DNA from: Arthrobacter sp. FW306-2-2C-D06B
GTDB lineage: Bacteria; Actinomycetota; Actinomycetes; Actinomycetales; Micrococcaceae
Reading direction: 5' to 3'
Assembly (NCBI RefSeq): GCF_021789175.1
Contig: NZ_CP084560.1
Coordinates: 2,728,001-2,792,000, forward strand
DNA: 64,000 nucleotides
Shown piece after piece: positions 1-8,200 of this stretch; the stretch's first letter is position 1; every line of letters begins with the position of its first letter. Position numbers and translations under genes: made by a program. Under the pieces are notes generated by a model. That model worked only from the letters and a program-made list of their open reading frames with translations. It had not been told where the DNA came from and made no database searches.

Positions 1-1298
1 TTGCAGGAGATGTCCTTGCCGACCGTCTCGTAGGTCAAGTCCTCGTTGTAGATGGAGGGCGTGGAAACCTGCAGGATCTCCGAGCACAGGTTGCTCATAG
101 TGATCTTGCCGGCGATCGGGTTGGCCCGGTTCACGGTGTCCTCGAACATGATGTACGGGTAGCCGGACTCGAACTGGATCTCCGCGAGGGTCTGGAAGAA
201 TTCGCGGGCGCTGATCTTGGTCTTCTTGATCCGGGAGTCGTCCACCATCTCGTAGTACTTCTCGGTGACCGAGATGTCGGAGAACGGCACGCCGTAGACG
301 CGTTCGACGTCGTACGGGGAGAAGAGGTACATGTCCTCGTTCTTCTTGGCCAGCTCGAACGTGATGTCCGGAACCACGACGCCGAGGGACAGCGTCTTGA
401 TGCGGATCTTCTCGTCGGCGTTTTCGCGCTTGGTGTCCAGGAAGCGGTAGATGTCCGGGTGGTGGGCGTGCAGGTACACGGCCCCCGCACCCTGGCGGGC
501 ACCGAGCTGGTTGGCGTAGGAGAAGCTGTCTTCGAGGAGCTTCATGACCGGAATGACGCCGGAGGACTGGTTCTCGATCTGCTTGATCGGGGCGCCGTGC
601 TCGCGGATGTTGGTCAGCGAGAGGGCCACGCCGCCGCCGCGCTTGGACAGCTGCAGCGCCGAGTTGATGCCGCGGGCGATCGATTCCATGTTGTCTTCGA
701 TGCGCAACAGGAAGCAGGAGACCAGCTCGCCTCGCTGGGCCTTGCCGGCGTTGAGGAACGTGGGCGTGGCGGGCTGGAAGCGGCCGTCGATGATTTCGTC
801 GACGAGGCGGCTGGCCAGTTCTTCGTTGCCGCGGGCAAGGTGCAGGGCAACCATGCAGACACGGTCTTCGTAGCGCTCCAGGAAGCGCTTGCCGTCGAAC
901 GTCTTGAGCGTGTACGAGGTGTAGAACTTGAAGGCGCCGAGGAAGGTCTCGAAGCGGAACTTCTTCTTGTAAGCGCGGTTGAAGAGCTCACGGATGAAGT
1001 TCATCGTGTACTGATCGAGGGTTTCGCGCTCGTAGTACTGGTTCTTGACCAGGTAGTCCAGTTTCTCTTCCAAGTCGTGGAAGAAAACGGTGTTGTTGTT
1101 CACGTGCTGCAGGAAGTACTGGTGCGCGGCCTCGCGGTCGGCTTCGAACTGGATCTCCCCGTTCGGACCATAGAGGTTCAACATGGCGTTGAGCTCATGA
1201 TAGCCAAGGCCCTTATAGGCCTCCGGCAATGGCTTCTTGACCTTGGCGGTGTCCAAAGCGCCCTTGGTTACTTCTGTATCTGCGACAGTCGTGTCCAA
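1..1298 (-). CDS. nrdE: Ribonucleotide reductase class Ib alpha subunit NrdE (partial, 3' end beyond left edge)
   Basis: Large subunit of class Ib ribonucleotide reductase, which makes deoxyribonucleoside diphosphates in the cytosol with NrdF (not in the window) as radical partner. About 432 N-terminal codons are present. The redox cysteine lies in [12 protein letters not shown] (about C195). The catalytic Asn-Cys-Glu triad is visible as NLCSE (about N403, C405, E407; bases 78-92). There is no N-terminal ATP cone, as expected for class Ib. No in-frame ATG lies near the N-terminus, so I chose the TTG at 1298, which overlaps nrdI by 31 bases; a TTG 20 codons further in is possible. The gene follows nrdH and nrdI in the usual operon order. 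Identity is certain; the start is not. Confidence 0.95.
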   Translation of the reverse strand, partial: MDTTVADTEVTKGALDTAKVKKPLPEAYKGLGYHELNAMLNLYGPNGEIQFEADREAAHQYFLQHVNNNTVFFHDLEEKLDYLVKNQYYERETLDQYTMNFIRELFNRAYKKKFRFETFLGAFKFYTSYTLKTFDGKRFLERYEDRVCMVALHLARGNEELASRLVDEIIDGRFQPATPTFLNAGKAQRGELVSCFLLRIEDNMESIARGINSALQLSKRGGGVALSLTNIREHGAPIKQIENQSSGVIPVMKLLEDSFSYANQLGARQGAGAVYLHAHHPDIYRFLDTKRENADEKIRIKTLSLGVVVPDITFELAKKNEDMYLFSPYDVERVYGVPFSDISVTEKYYEMVDDSRIKKTKISAREFFQTLAEIQFESGYPYIMFEDTVNRANPIAGKITMSNLCSEILQVSTPSIYNEDLTYETVGKDISC

Positions 1299-1738
1299 AA
1301 CTTTTCCAATCCTTGATTGACCCGGTCAACATCTTCCGGAGTCCCCATGAGTTCGAATCGATAAAGAAGCGGAACCCGGCATTTGGTGGCGATGATGTCT
1401 CCCGCCATGCAGTAGTTTTCCGCGAAGTTGGTGTTTCCTGCTCCGATGACGCCGCGGATCAGTTCCCTGTTCTGCGGGTTGTTCAGAAACCTGATGACTT
1501 GCTTGGGCACCGATCCTTCGCCATTCGTGCCGCCATACGTGGGCAGCACGAGGACAAAGGGTTCCAGTGCGAGCAGCGGCGCGTCCTTGGCATGGAGCGG
1601 AATGCGTGCCGCGTCGACGCCGAGCTTCTGGACGAAGCGCTTGGTGTTCTCAGATGTGGAGGAAAAGTAGATGAGGTGACTCCGCGTGCTGACAGCTTCA
1701 GTCATTGCTTGAGCAGGTGCTGTTGCCAGCGCTGCCAT
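1268..1738 (-). CDS. nrdI: Flavodoxin-like ribonucleotide reductase accessory protein NrdI
   Basis: NrdI is a small FMN flavoprotein that supplies the oxidant used to assemble the Mn-tyrosyl cofactor of NrdF. The predicted protein has 156 residues. It carries the flavin phosphate loop [12 protein letters not shown] near the N-terminus, then [12 protein letters not shown] and [14 protein letters not shown], all typical of NrdI. The frame stays open upstream to 1858, but that part overlaps nrdH. The ATG at 1738 has a clear GAGGTGA ribosome site and is preferred; a second ATG lies at 1705. It sits between nrdH and nrdE in one operon and overlaps the start of nrdE. Confidence 0.93.
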   Translation of the reverse strand: MAALATAPAQAMTEAVSTRSHLIYFSSTSENTKRFVQKLGVDAARIPLHAKDAPLLALEPFVLVLPTYGGTNGEGSVPKQVIRFLNNPQNRELIRGVIGAGNTNFAENYCMAGDIIATKCRVPLLYRFELMGTPEDVDRVNQGLEKFWTRLSQIQK

Positions 1739-1794
1739 GGGAGTCACCTCGACTACATTGGAATACTTTGTTGTTGTGGCGGAGTCACGGAAGA

Positions 1795-2037
1795 CTAGGC
1801 CACCGAAGCGGCAGCCAGTGCCAGCTCTTCGATCTTGTCCGGGCGGAATCCCGACCAATGGTCCTGCTCGGTCACCACGACGGGGGCCTGCATGTATCCG
1901 AGGGCCTTCAGGCGCTCGAGGGCCTCGGCATCCTGGGAGATGTCAACGCTCTGGTAGGCGATGCCCTTCTTGTCGAGTGCACGGTAGGTTGCGTTGCACT
2001 GAACACAGGCCGGCTTCGTGTAAACCGTAACAGTCAT
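1795..2037 (-). CDS. nrdH: Glutaredoxin-like NrdH redoxin
   Basis: NrdH is an 80-residue glutaredoxin-like protein with thioredoxin-like activity that passes electrons to class Ib ribonucleotide reductase. The active-site CVQC is at residues 11-14 ([10 protein letters not shown]), and the C-terminal half has the expected APVVV and WSGFRPDKI motifs. The ATG at 2037 is preceded by an AGGGGACAGGA ribosome site. It is the first gene of nrdHIE, so the 476-base gap upstream should hold the operon promoter. Length and motifs match the family in full. Confidence 0.95.
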   Translation of the reverse strand: MTVTVYTKPACVQCNATYRALDKKGIAYQSVDISQDAEALERLKALGYMQAPVVVTEQDHWSGFRPDKIEELALAAASVA

Positions 2038-2201
2038 GGTTCCTGTCCCCTTTGTTGAAGTCTTTGCTCTTCGTTCGGCAGGCCCCGCCGGTTCTGGTTC
2101 CGACTCCGATGCTGGCCCGCTGGGCCGCCGAGGCGGCCAAACTATCTATTCACGTCTTGCATTCATGTCTTGTGCTGGTTTCCCGCTCAATCCGTAAATC
2201 G

Positions 2202-2217
2202 ATACTACATGTAGTGC
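2202..2217. promoter_or_regulatory. Candidate NrdR box upstream of nrdHIE
   Basis: The 16 bases contain a perfect 12-base palindrome, ACTACATGTAGT. They match the published NrdR consensus (acaCwAtATwTwGtgt) at 12 of 16 positions by eye. The site is about 165 bases upstream of nrdH. NrdR boxes usually come in pairs, and I could not find a convincing second box at the usual spacing. Confidence 0.4.
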
Positions 2218-2274
2218 AAGCGCCTCAGCGGAACCCCAAGATGATGTATTACAAGTATGTCATTTTACGCACCG

Positions 2275-2352
2275 GTAGTCCACAGGCCAAGGGGGTAAAA
2301 ATGTCCGGGAATCCGCCAAATCCGGAGACGTAATCCACACCCTGTGGACTAC
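2275..2352. promoter_or_regulatory. Perfect 12-bp inverted repeat with three DnaA-box-like 9-mers
   Basis: GTAGTCCACAGG at 2275-2286 and its exact reverse complement CCTGTGGACTAC at 2341-2352 flank 54 bases. Read as DnaA boxes, the cluster holds TAGTCCACA (2276-2284, plus), TAATCCACA (2331-2339, plus) and TAGTCCACA (2343-2351, minus). Each is one base from TTGTCCACA or TTATCCACA. It lies between divergent nrdHIE and a LysR gene, so it could serve either. DnaA control of nrd genes is known in E. coli; its role here is inference. Confidence 0.45.
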
Positions 2353-2513
2353 TTAGCCACAATTTTTCGTCAGCGTGTCGCTTGGATCCCGGCGTGTCGC
2401 GGCATCCTGCAAACACGGTTCGTGGAGCCGCCCGGGCGCCAGCGGAGACCGAATTCACACAGCTATGCTGGCTTCCACGGCCTTTCGGCCGGCCCCGAGC
2501 CTAAGGATCACTG

Positions 2514-3491
2514 ATGGTCAACCTTCTCCACCTGCGGACGCTGCTTGAAGTCACGAGGCTCGGTTCCTTCGCGGCAGCCGCCGGGCGGCTCGGATATACC
2601 GCCTCAGCCGTATCCCAACAGATGGCGGCGCTGGAACGGGACACCGGCGTCGAACTCTTCCAGCGTTCCGCACGCAGCGTGGTTCCCACCGAAGCCGCCC
2701 TCACCATGGTGCGCCATGCCTCCAAGGTGCTCACCGACGTCGAGACCCTGCTGGCGGCCGCCTCACGGAGCACGGACTCCCCCGTCCAGGAGCTGCGGCT
2801 TGGCATCTTCCCGAGCCTGGCAACCTACATCCTTCCGGACATCCTCCGGAATCCGCGCTGGAAGAAGCTGGGCATAGAGCTGCGCGTGTGGGTGGCCGAA
2901 CCTTCCCAGACCATCCAAGGGCTGCGCACAGGCGGCGAACTGGACCTCGCACTCGTGTACCAAGTGGGCCAGTCCGGGCTCGCATGGCCCCACACCTTGG
3001 ACCGGCAATGGATCGGCGACGACGACTTCCGGGTGGTGCTCCCCGCGTCGTGGGGCATCCGGGAGGACGCCGAAATGCAGGCCTCGCAACTCTCGGACAT
3101 GCCTTGGATCATGCACCATCCGGGCACCAGCGACGCCGTGGTGATCGAGCGCCTGTTCGCCAGTTGCAATCTGCACCCGCGCGTCGTGGCCTACAGCGAT
3201 GACTTCCACGCCAGCCTCGAGATGGCGGCAGCGGGGCTCGGCGCCGCCCTCGTTCCGGAACTCGCGCTGCGGCACCGGCCGCCCGGCGTCGTGGTTCTCG
3301 ACGTTCCGGACATCCGGCTCGCCCGCAACGTGTTCGCCCTGCTCCTCAACGAGAAGCGCACGGCGCAGGTGCAGCTGTTCACGGAATTGCTGGCCGACAC
3401 GCTTCGCGGGAGCACCGCAACGGTCCGGGCGCACAGCGCCGCGGCGATGCCCAAAACGACTCAAAAGTCAACGCCCAAACCGCGTACCTGA
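2514..3491 (+). CDS. LysR-family transcriptional regulator
   Basis: A 325-residue LysR-type regulator. The N-terminal winged helix-turn-helix is clear (LRTLLEVTRLGSFAAAAGRL, then SAVSQQMAALERDTGVELF, about residues 7-50), followed by a PBP2-like effector domain from about residue 92 (ELRLGIFPSLATYILP). The C-terminal 30 residues are a low-complexity Ser/Thr/Lys tail. The ATG at 2514 has AAGGATC upstream. It is divergent from nrdHIE and shares its regulatory gap. No neighbouring gene reveals the effector or target. Confidence 0.88.
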   Translation: MVNLLHLRTLLEVTRLGSFAAAAGRLGYTASAVSQQMAALERDTGVELFQRSARSVVPTEAALTMVRHASKVLTDVETLLAAASRSTDSPVQELRLGIFPSLATYILPDILRNPRWKKLGIELRVWVAEPSQTIQGLRTGGELDLALVYQVGQSGLAWPHTLDRQWIGDDDFRVVLPASWGIREDAEMQASQLSDMPWIMHHPGTSDAVVIERLFASCNLHPRVVAYSDDFHASLEMAAAGLGAALVPELALRHRPPGVVVLDVPDIRLARNVFALLLNEKRTAQVQLFTELLADTLRGSTATVRAHSAAAMPKTTQKSTPKPRT

Positions 3492-3542
3492 AATCTTCCA
3501 GGATGCTGGAACACGCCGCTTGTTTGGGACTATCTTGAAGAC

Positions 3543-4049
3543 ATGAGCAAGGTAGCGAGCAAACATTTTGGGGAGATCGAGCTCAACCACGGGCGGGAGC
3601 ACTGTTACGTGGCTTCGCACGAGCTCGCCGGAAATCCCCTCGAACTGGACCTGAACGTCACGGCGCATGACCACTTCGACGAGAAGGCATTGCACAAGGT
3701 GGACTATCGCCTGGGCTACCTCCCCGAGTTGGTGGACCAGGTCCGGGACATGATCGCCGAGGAGCTGGACCAGGACGGCACCAACTCCCAGCAGTTCCTC
3801 CACTTCCACTCCAACCAGCTCAAGGAAGAGCAACTGGAGGCGGTGTTCGGCGTCCGCGACAAGACGCAGCTCACCAAGGACGTCTTCCTCAGGGCCCTCA
3901 AACTAGGGCATGTAGCGATCTACCCCGGCCAGCCGGAGCGCTATTTCGTCCTGGACTTCACCTTGGGCTCGCACTTCACCGACGAACTCCTGGTAGTGGC
4001 GGCGGATGAGGACGGCGTGGTGGACGACGAAATCCTCTGGGAGTCCTGA
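3543..4049 (+). CDS. DUF2004-like conserved protein
   Basis: A 168-residue acidic soluble protein starting MSKVASKHFGEIELN. The opening KHFGEIELN and the acidic middle resemble the DUF2004 family as I remember it; function is unknown. There is no signal peptide or membrane segment, and no catalytic motif that I recognise. It stands alone downstream of the LysR gene and runs into a strong bidirectional terminator shared with metE. The family name is a recollection, not a search result. Confidence 0.6.
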   Translation: MSKVASKHFGEIELNHGREHCYVASHELAGNPLELDLNVTAHDHFDEKALHKVDYRLGYLPELVDQVRDMIAEELDQDGTNSQQFLHFHSNQLKEEQLEAVFGVRDKTQLTKDVFLRALKLGHVAIYPGQPERYFVLDFTLGSHFTDELLVVAADEDGVVDDEILWES

Positions 4050-4074
4050 GCACCTTTCGACGGTTAAAATACGA

Positions 4075-4110
4075 CGTCGGCCGGTCACCTTTCGAGGTGA
4101 CCGGCCGACG
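4075..4110. terminator. Bidirectional hairpin terminator between the DUF2004-like gene and metE
   Basis: A perfect 16-bp stem (CGTCGGCCGGTCACCT at 4075-4090 and its complement at 4095-4110) closes on a TTCG tetraloop. The two flanking genes converge on it. The 3' T-tract is weak on both sides. Confidence 0.85.
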
Positions 4111-4130
4111 CCGTTTGTACTGTCGGGGTT

Positions 4131-6479
4131 TTACTTGGCTGCTTCCAGCAGTCCGGCGCGGACCGTCTTGGTGGCCTTGACCAGGTTGCGCAGGGACTCT
4201 TCGGTCTCGGCGTAGCCGCGGGTCTTCAGGCCGCAGTCCGGGTTGACCCAGAGCTGGCGGGACGGAACGTGCTTGACGGCAGTGGACAGGAGCTCGGTGA
4301 CTTCGGCCTCGCCCGGAACACGCGGCGAGTGGATGTCGTAAACGCCAGGACCAACGCCGCGGCCGAAGTGGTGCGCCTCGAGGTCGTGGACAACCTCCAT
4401 GCGTGAACGTGCTGCTTCGATGGACGTGACGTCGGCGTCGAGGCCGTCGATCGCGTCGATGATCACGCCGAACTCCGAGTAGCAGAGGTGGGTGTGGATC
4501 TGGGTGGCGTCGCCGGCACCGGCGGTGGCCAGGCGGAAGGAGTCAACTGACCACTTCAAGTAAGCGGCGTGGTCGGCCTTGCGCAGCGGCAAGAGTTCGC
4601 GCAGTGCGGGCTCGTCCACCTGGATGACCTTGATGCCGGCAGCTTCGAGATCGGCGATTTCGTCCCGCAGGGCCAGGCCGACCTGGTTGGCGGTCTCGCC
4701 CAGCGGCTGGTCGTCGCGGACGAAGGACCAGGCCAGGATGGTGACCGGACCGGTGAGCATGCCCTTCATCGGCTTGCTGGTGAGGGACTGCGCGTATTCG
4801 GCCCAGGCAACCGTGATGGGAGCCGAGCGGGTGACATCCCCCCAGAGGATGGACGGACGGGTGCAGCGGGAGCCGTAGGACTGGACCCAGCCGTGGACCG
4901 TCACGTCGAAGCCTTCGAGGTTCTCGGCGAAGTACTGGACCATGTCGTTGCGCTCGGGCTCGCCGTGCACCAGGACGTCGTAGCCAAGCTCTTCCTGCAG
5001 CTCGACGACGCGCTTGATCTCGTCCTTCATGAGCTGCTCGTACTGCTCGTTGCTGAGCTCGCCCTTGTTGTTGCGGGCGCGGGCGGAGCGGATTTCCGAG
5101 GTCTGGGGGAAGGAGCCGATGGTGGTGGTGGGCAGCGGCGGCAGGTGCAGCGCTGCTTCCTGGGCGGCTTCGCGGACCGAGTACTCGGAGCGGTTGAAGT
5201 CGGCCTCAGTGAGGGCCGCGGTACGGGCACGGACGTCGGCGCGCTGGACGCCTTCGGCGGTGGCGCGGGAGGCGATCACTGCGGAGGCTTCGTCGATGGC
5301 GGCCTTCGCGGAAGCCGGGTTGGCCAGGTAGTCCGCGAGGACCTTTACCTCGACGGCCTTCTGGTCAGCGAATGCGAGCCAGCTGCGGAGCTGCGCGGAG
5401 AGCTGGGTTTCCTCGGCTGTGTCGTGCGGAACGTGCTGGGTGGAGGTGGAGGTGCTGACGGCAAGCTTGCCGGCCGCGGCCTTCAATTCGTCCAGCTTGG
5501 CGGCCGAGACCGCGAGGTCGTTGCGCCAGATGTTGTGGCCGTCGACGACTCCGGCAACCAGGGTCTTGTTGCCGAGGCCCGCCAGGGCCGCTGCGGACGG
5601 TACCGCGCCCTTGAAGACGTCGATGTGCAAGGCGTCGATGTTGGTCGCGGCAAGGGTGCCGAGCTGGCCGTCGAGTGAACCGTACGGGGTGGAGACGAAG
5701 AGCTGCGGGCGCGCTGCGGCACCCGAGAGCACTTCGTAGGCACGGGCGGTGGCGGCCTGGATTTCCGCGGCCGGGGTGTCCTGGTCGACAACGAGGGCGG
5801 GCTCGTCCAACTGGATCCAGCTGGCGCCGGCGGCGGCCAGCTTGCCGAGAAGTTCAACGTAGACCGGGAGGATGTCCTCGAGGCGGGACAGCGGAGCGAA
5901 ACCCGCAGGGGCGTCGTCGGAAGCCTTGGAAAGCAGCAGGTAGGTGACCGGGCCGACGATGTACGGGCGGGTCTCGATGCCGTTGGCGAGGGCGAACTCG
6001 AATTCCTCGACGATGCGGTTGGAGGCGAGCTTGAAGTCGGTCTCCGGGCCGATTTCCGGAACGAGGTAGTGGTAGTTGGTGTCGAACCACTTGGTCATTT
6101 CCAGCGGCTGCTGTTCCTTGTTGCCGCGGGCCAGGGTGAAGTAGCCATCGATGTCGAGCTGGCCTTCGGCGTTGAGCAGCTGGCCGAAGCGGGCCGGGAC
6201 GGCGCCCAGGTGAGCCGTGGCGTCGAGCACCTGGTCGTAGAAGGAGAAGGTGCCCGGGACGGCGGCGGCTTCGTTGAGGCCGAGTTCCTGGAGCCGCTTC
6301 GCGGTGGTCAGCTGGATGTCCTTGGCGGCGGCGTCAAGGGCAGCGGCGTCGATCTTGCCGGCCCAGTAGGCTTCGACGGCCTTCTTGAGTTCGCGACGGC
6401 GGCCGATGCGCGGGTAGCCGAGCAGGGATGCAGCGGGGAACGCTGCGTTGGTCTTCTCAGTGAGATTCTGTTCAGTCAT
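4131..6479 (-). CDS. metE: Cobalamin-independent methionine synthase MetE
   Basis: MetE transfers the methyl group of 5-methyltetrahydropteroyl-triglutamate to homocysteine, the last step of methionine synthesis, in the cytosol. The 782-residue product has the normal full length. The N-terminal half begins SLLGYPRIGRRRELK and the catalytic C-terminal barrel begins near PTTTIGSFPQT. The zinc ligands are visible as His and Cys in IHTHLCYSEF, Glu in TSIEAARSRME and Cys in NPDCGLKTRG. The ATG at 6479 has AAGGAAA upstream; the nine extra codons of the open frame lack a ribosome site. metF lies 66 bases upstream on the same strand, so the two form a methyl-supply operon. Confidence 0.97.
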   Translation of the reverse strand: MTEQNLTEKTNAAFPAASLLGYPRIGRRRELKKAVEAYWAGKIDAAALDAAAKDIQLTTAKRLQELGLNEAAAVPGTFSFYDQVLDATAHLGAVPARFGQLLNAEGQLDIDGYFTLARGNKEQQPLEMTKWFDTNYHYLVPEIGPETDFKLASNRIVEEFEFALANGIETRPYIVGPVTYLLLSKASDDAPAGFAPLSRLEDILPVYVELLGKLAAAGASWIQLDEPALVVDQDTPAAEIQAATARAYEVLSGAAARPQLFVSTPYGSLDGQLGTLAATNIDALHIDVFKGAVPSAAALAGLGNKTLVAGVVDGHNIWRNDLAVSAAKLDELKAAAGKLAVSTSTSTQHVPHDTAEETQLSAQLRSWLAFADQKAVEVKVLADYLANPASAKAAIDEASAVIASRATAEGVQRADVRARTAALTEADFNRSEYSVREAAQEAALHLPPLPTTTIGSFPQTSEIRSARARNNKGELSNEQYEQLMKDEIKRVVELQEELGYDVLVHGEPERNDMVQYFAENLEGFDVTVHGWVQSYGSRCTRPSILWGDVTRSAPITVAWAEYAQSLTSKPMKGMLTGPVTILAWSFVRDDQPLGETANQVGLALRDEIADLEAAGIKVIQVDEPALRELLPLRKADHAAYLKWSVDSFRLATAGAGDATQIHTHLCYSEFGVIIDAIDGLDADVTSIEAARSRMEVVHDLEAHHFGRGVGPGVYDIHSPRVPGEAEVTELLSTAVKHVPSRQLWVNPDCGLKTRGYAETEESLRNLVKATKTVRAGLLEAAK

Positions 6480-6545
6480 GGGATTTCCTTGGGGCAGTAG
6501 GTGCAAATCGATGTGTCTAGGGGTTTGCGGACCAGCGTTGGCTGA

Positions 6546-7514
6546 TCAGCTGACGAGTTCTTGCCGGCGGGCGATGGCGCTGAGCCTGCTGGCAGGCCGG
6601 GCCGGCCGGGGCAAGGCAAGCTTGTCGAGCACGTCCAGCGCGCAGGCGTGCTCGTTGAAGGTGTACAGGTGGATGCCCGGAGCACCAGCCTGGAGGGCGG
6701 CGTTGGCCAGGTCCACAGTGGCGCGGACTCCGATCTTGCGCCGTTCGGCGTCGCTGTCCGCCGCGGCTAGGCGTTCGATGAGCTCCGGTGCCGGTTCGAC
6801 GCCGGTGAGCTCGCCGAGGCGCTTGAGCCGGCGAAGGCTCGTCAGCGGCATGACGCCTGGAATGATCGGGATGGTGACGCCGGCGCGTCGGGCACGTGAG
6901 ATCAGATCCGCATATTGCTCGGTGTGGAAGAAGACCTGCGTGATGGCGAAGTCGGCGCCCGAGCGTTGCTTCGCGAGCAGCACCTCGACGTCGTGCTCCA
7001 CGCTCGGGGACTCAGGGTGGCGGGTGGGATAGGCGGCCACGCCAACCGCGATCTTGCCCGCGCACAGGAGGGCCGAACGTCGCTGTTCCACGCGGCGGAT
7101 CAGTTCGATCAGGTCCTGGGCGTAGCGCAGCGAACCGTTGACCGGCTGTCCACTGTCCTTGGGGAGGTCGCCGCGCAGCGCAAGGATGCCGCGCACGCCG
7201 TTGTCCAGGAGTTCACCGATGATCTCGGCCAACTCCTGCGGGGTGTTTCCGACGCAGGTCAGGTGCGCCAGCGGCCGCAGGGTCGTTTCAAGCAGCAGCC
7301 GGTTGATGAGCTCGACGGCGGTGTCCCGGTTGGAGCCGCTCGCGCCGTAGGTGACGGAGACGAAGTCGGGGTCCGTGGCCTCAAGCTCCCCGATGGTCGT
7401 CCAGAGGGACTCGGCGGCGGCCGGAGAGCGGGGCGGGAAAAGCTCGTAGGACAGGGCAACAGGAGCGGCGCCGGTCAGGTTTGGATGGGTGTCGATGAGG
7501 CTTGGTGGTGACAT
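6546..7514 (-). CDS. metF: Methylenetetrahydrofolate reductase MetF
   Basis: MetF reduces 5,10-methylene-THF to 5-methyl-THF using FAD and NAD(P)H, supplying the methyl donor used by metE just downstream. The 322-residue product starts MSPPSLIDTH and shows the family motifs SYELFPPRSP (substrate-binding Glu), VTYGASGSNRD, HLTCVG and ILALRGDLP. The ATG at 7514 is the better start; 32 more codons of open frame run through the transcript leader. The 450 bases upstream carry a folded leader candidate and a 14-bp palindrome, so control of metF-metE by methionine status is plausible. Confidence 0.95.
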   Translation of the reverse strand: MSPPSLIDTHPNLTGAAPVALSYELFPPRSPAAAESLWTTIGELEATDPDFVSVTYGASGSNRDTAVELINRLLLETTLRPLAHLTCVGNTPQELAEIIGELLDNGVRGILALRGDLPKDSGQPVNGSLRYAQDLIELIRRVEQRRSALLCAGKIAVGVAAYPTRHPESPSVEHDVEVLLAKQRSGADFAITQVFFHTEQYADLISRARRAGVTIPIIPGVMPLTSLRRLKRLGELTGVEPAPELIERLAAADSDAERRKIGVRATVDLANAALQAGAPGIHLYTFNEHACALDVLDKLALPRPARPASRLSAIARRQELVS

Positions 7515-7675
7515 TTGCGTCCTTGGCTTTGTGTCAGCGGGCCTGCGTTCACGGACTTGAAAACCAGGTCCTTGGACTGCAGAATCGGTGAATTGAGTTT
7601 GGGGATACACGCAACGAACTCCAGCAGGGCGCAGCCGCGACTGTTACGCCTGGAATGAAGTTGTCCGTGTGCAAA

Positions 7676-7751
7676 TGTCAGGCCCACATGGGGGCACCCA
7701 CACCCTCCTGCCTGCCTTCAAGAGGCAGATCCGGCGGAGGATCGCTGACAC
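7676..7751 (-). promoter_or_regulatory. Candidate structured 5' leader (multi-helix junction) upstream of metF
   Basis: Read on the metF strand, a 7-bp outer helix (GUGUCAG at 7751-7745 with CUGACAU at 7681-7675) encloses three inner helices: GAUCC/GGAUC, CUGCCU/AGGCAG and a GUGGG/CCCCA hairpin. That is a closed multi-way junction, the usual shape of a ligand-binding RNA. I looked for SAM-IV, SAH and cobalamin signatures and could not match any with confidence. The fold was drawn by hand. Confidence 0.4.
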
Positions 7752-7765
7752 GTTACCGCGGTAAC
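7752..7765. promoter_or_regulatory. Perfect 14-bp palindrome GTTACCGCGGTAAC, operator candidate
   Basis: A perfect 14-bp palindrome sits immediately upstream of the folded metF leader, in the 450-base gap between metF and the divergent small gene at 7965. Its size and symmetry suit a TetR- or LacI-type repressor. No such regulator gene is adjacent. Confidence 0.5.
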
Positions 7766-7964
7766 TTGAATACGACTCTAGATCGGGCCTTCGGGCGCCA
7801 CAAATCCCCCGCCGAATTAAGACGCATTTTTACGCTAGGTTTCGGCTGATTTCTGAAGATTGTTCGTTTTGGTCGTCGTCAGGGTTAAAGCCGCAAACAG
7901 TACGCCACGGGGAACCCCGTCGCGAGCCCTCCCCATGACGGTCCTGCAGGACTATTCTTTTGCC

Positions 7965-8168
7965 ATGATCCAGCTTCCAGCCAGTTATCAGGAATACCTC
8001 GACGGCAAGGACGAGCGGTTCATCCAAACCGTCCGCCCCATCTTGATGCAATCGGCCGCGGACAAGCTTCACGGCGTGCGCGTACTTTATAACCGCGGCC
8101 TGACAGGCCACCAAGCGCACCTGGATGATTCCATCCCGTACGGCACCATCGTGGAGGACATCGACTGA
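7965..8168 (+). CDS. Small conserved-looking protein of unknown function, probably leaderless
   Basis: A 67-residue soluble protein (MIQLPASYQEYLDGKDERFI, ending in TIVEDID). I do not recognise a family. The ATG at 7965 lacks a Shine-Dalgarno sequence, but TATTCT at 7953-7958 lies seven bases before it, the position of a -10 element for a transcript that begins at the ATG. Leaderless genes are common in actinobacteria. Upstream in-frame starts (7935, 7860) have no ribosome site either. It stands alone between metF and the sugar ABC operon. Confidence 0.6.
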   Translation: MIQLPASYQEYLDGKDERFIQTVRPILMQSAADKLHGVRVLYNRGLTGHQAHLDDSIPYGTIVEDID

Positions 8169-8200
8169 ATTCCGGCTGCTGGGTCCCGGCGGTCGGCCGA

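Noticed and set aside
4569..5678. A 369-codon plus-strand frame opposite metE
   Set aside because: It is a shadow of metE codon bias with a repetitive Gly/Ala/Val composition and no motif.
6480..7760. Cobalamin riboswitch upstream of metE or metF
   Set aside because: No B12-box core was found in either leader.
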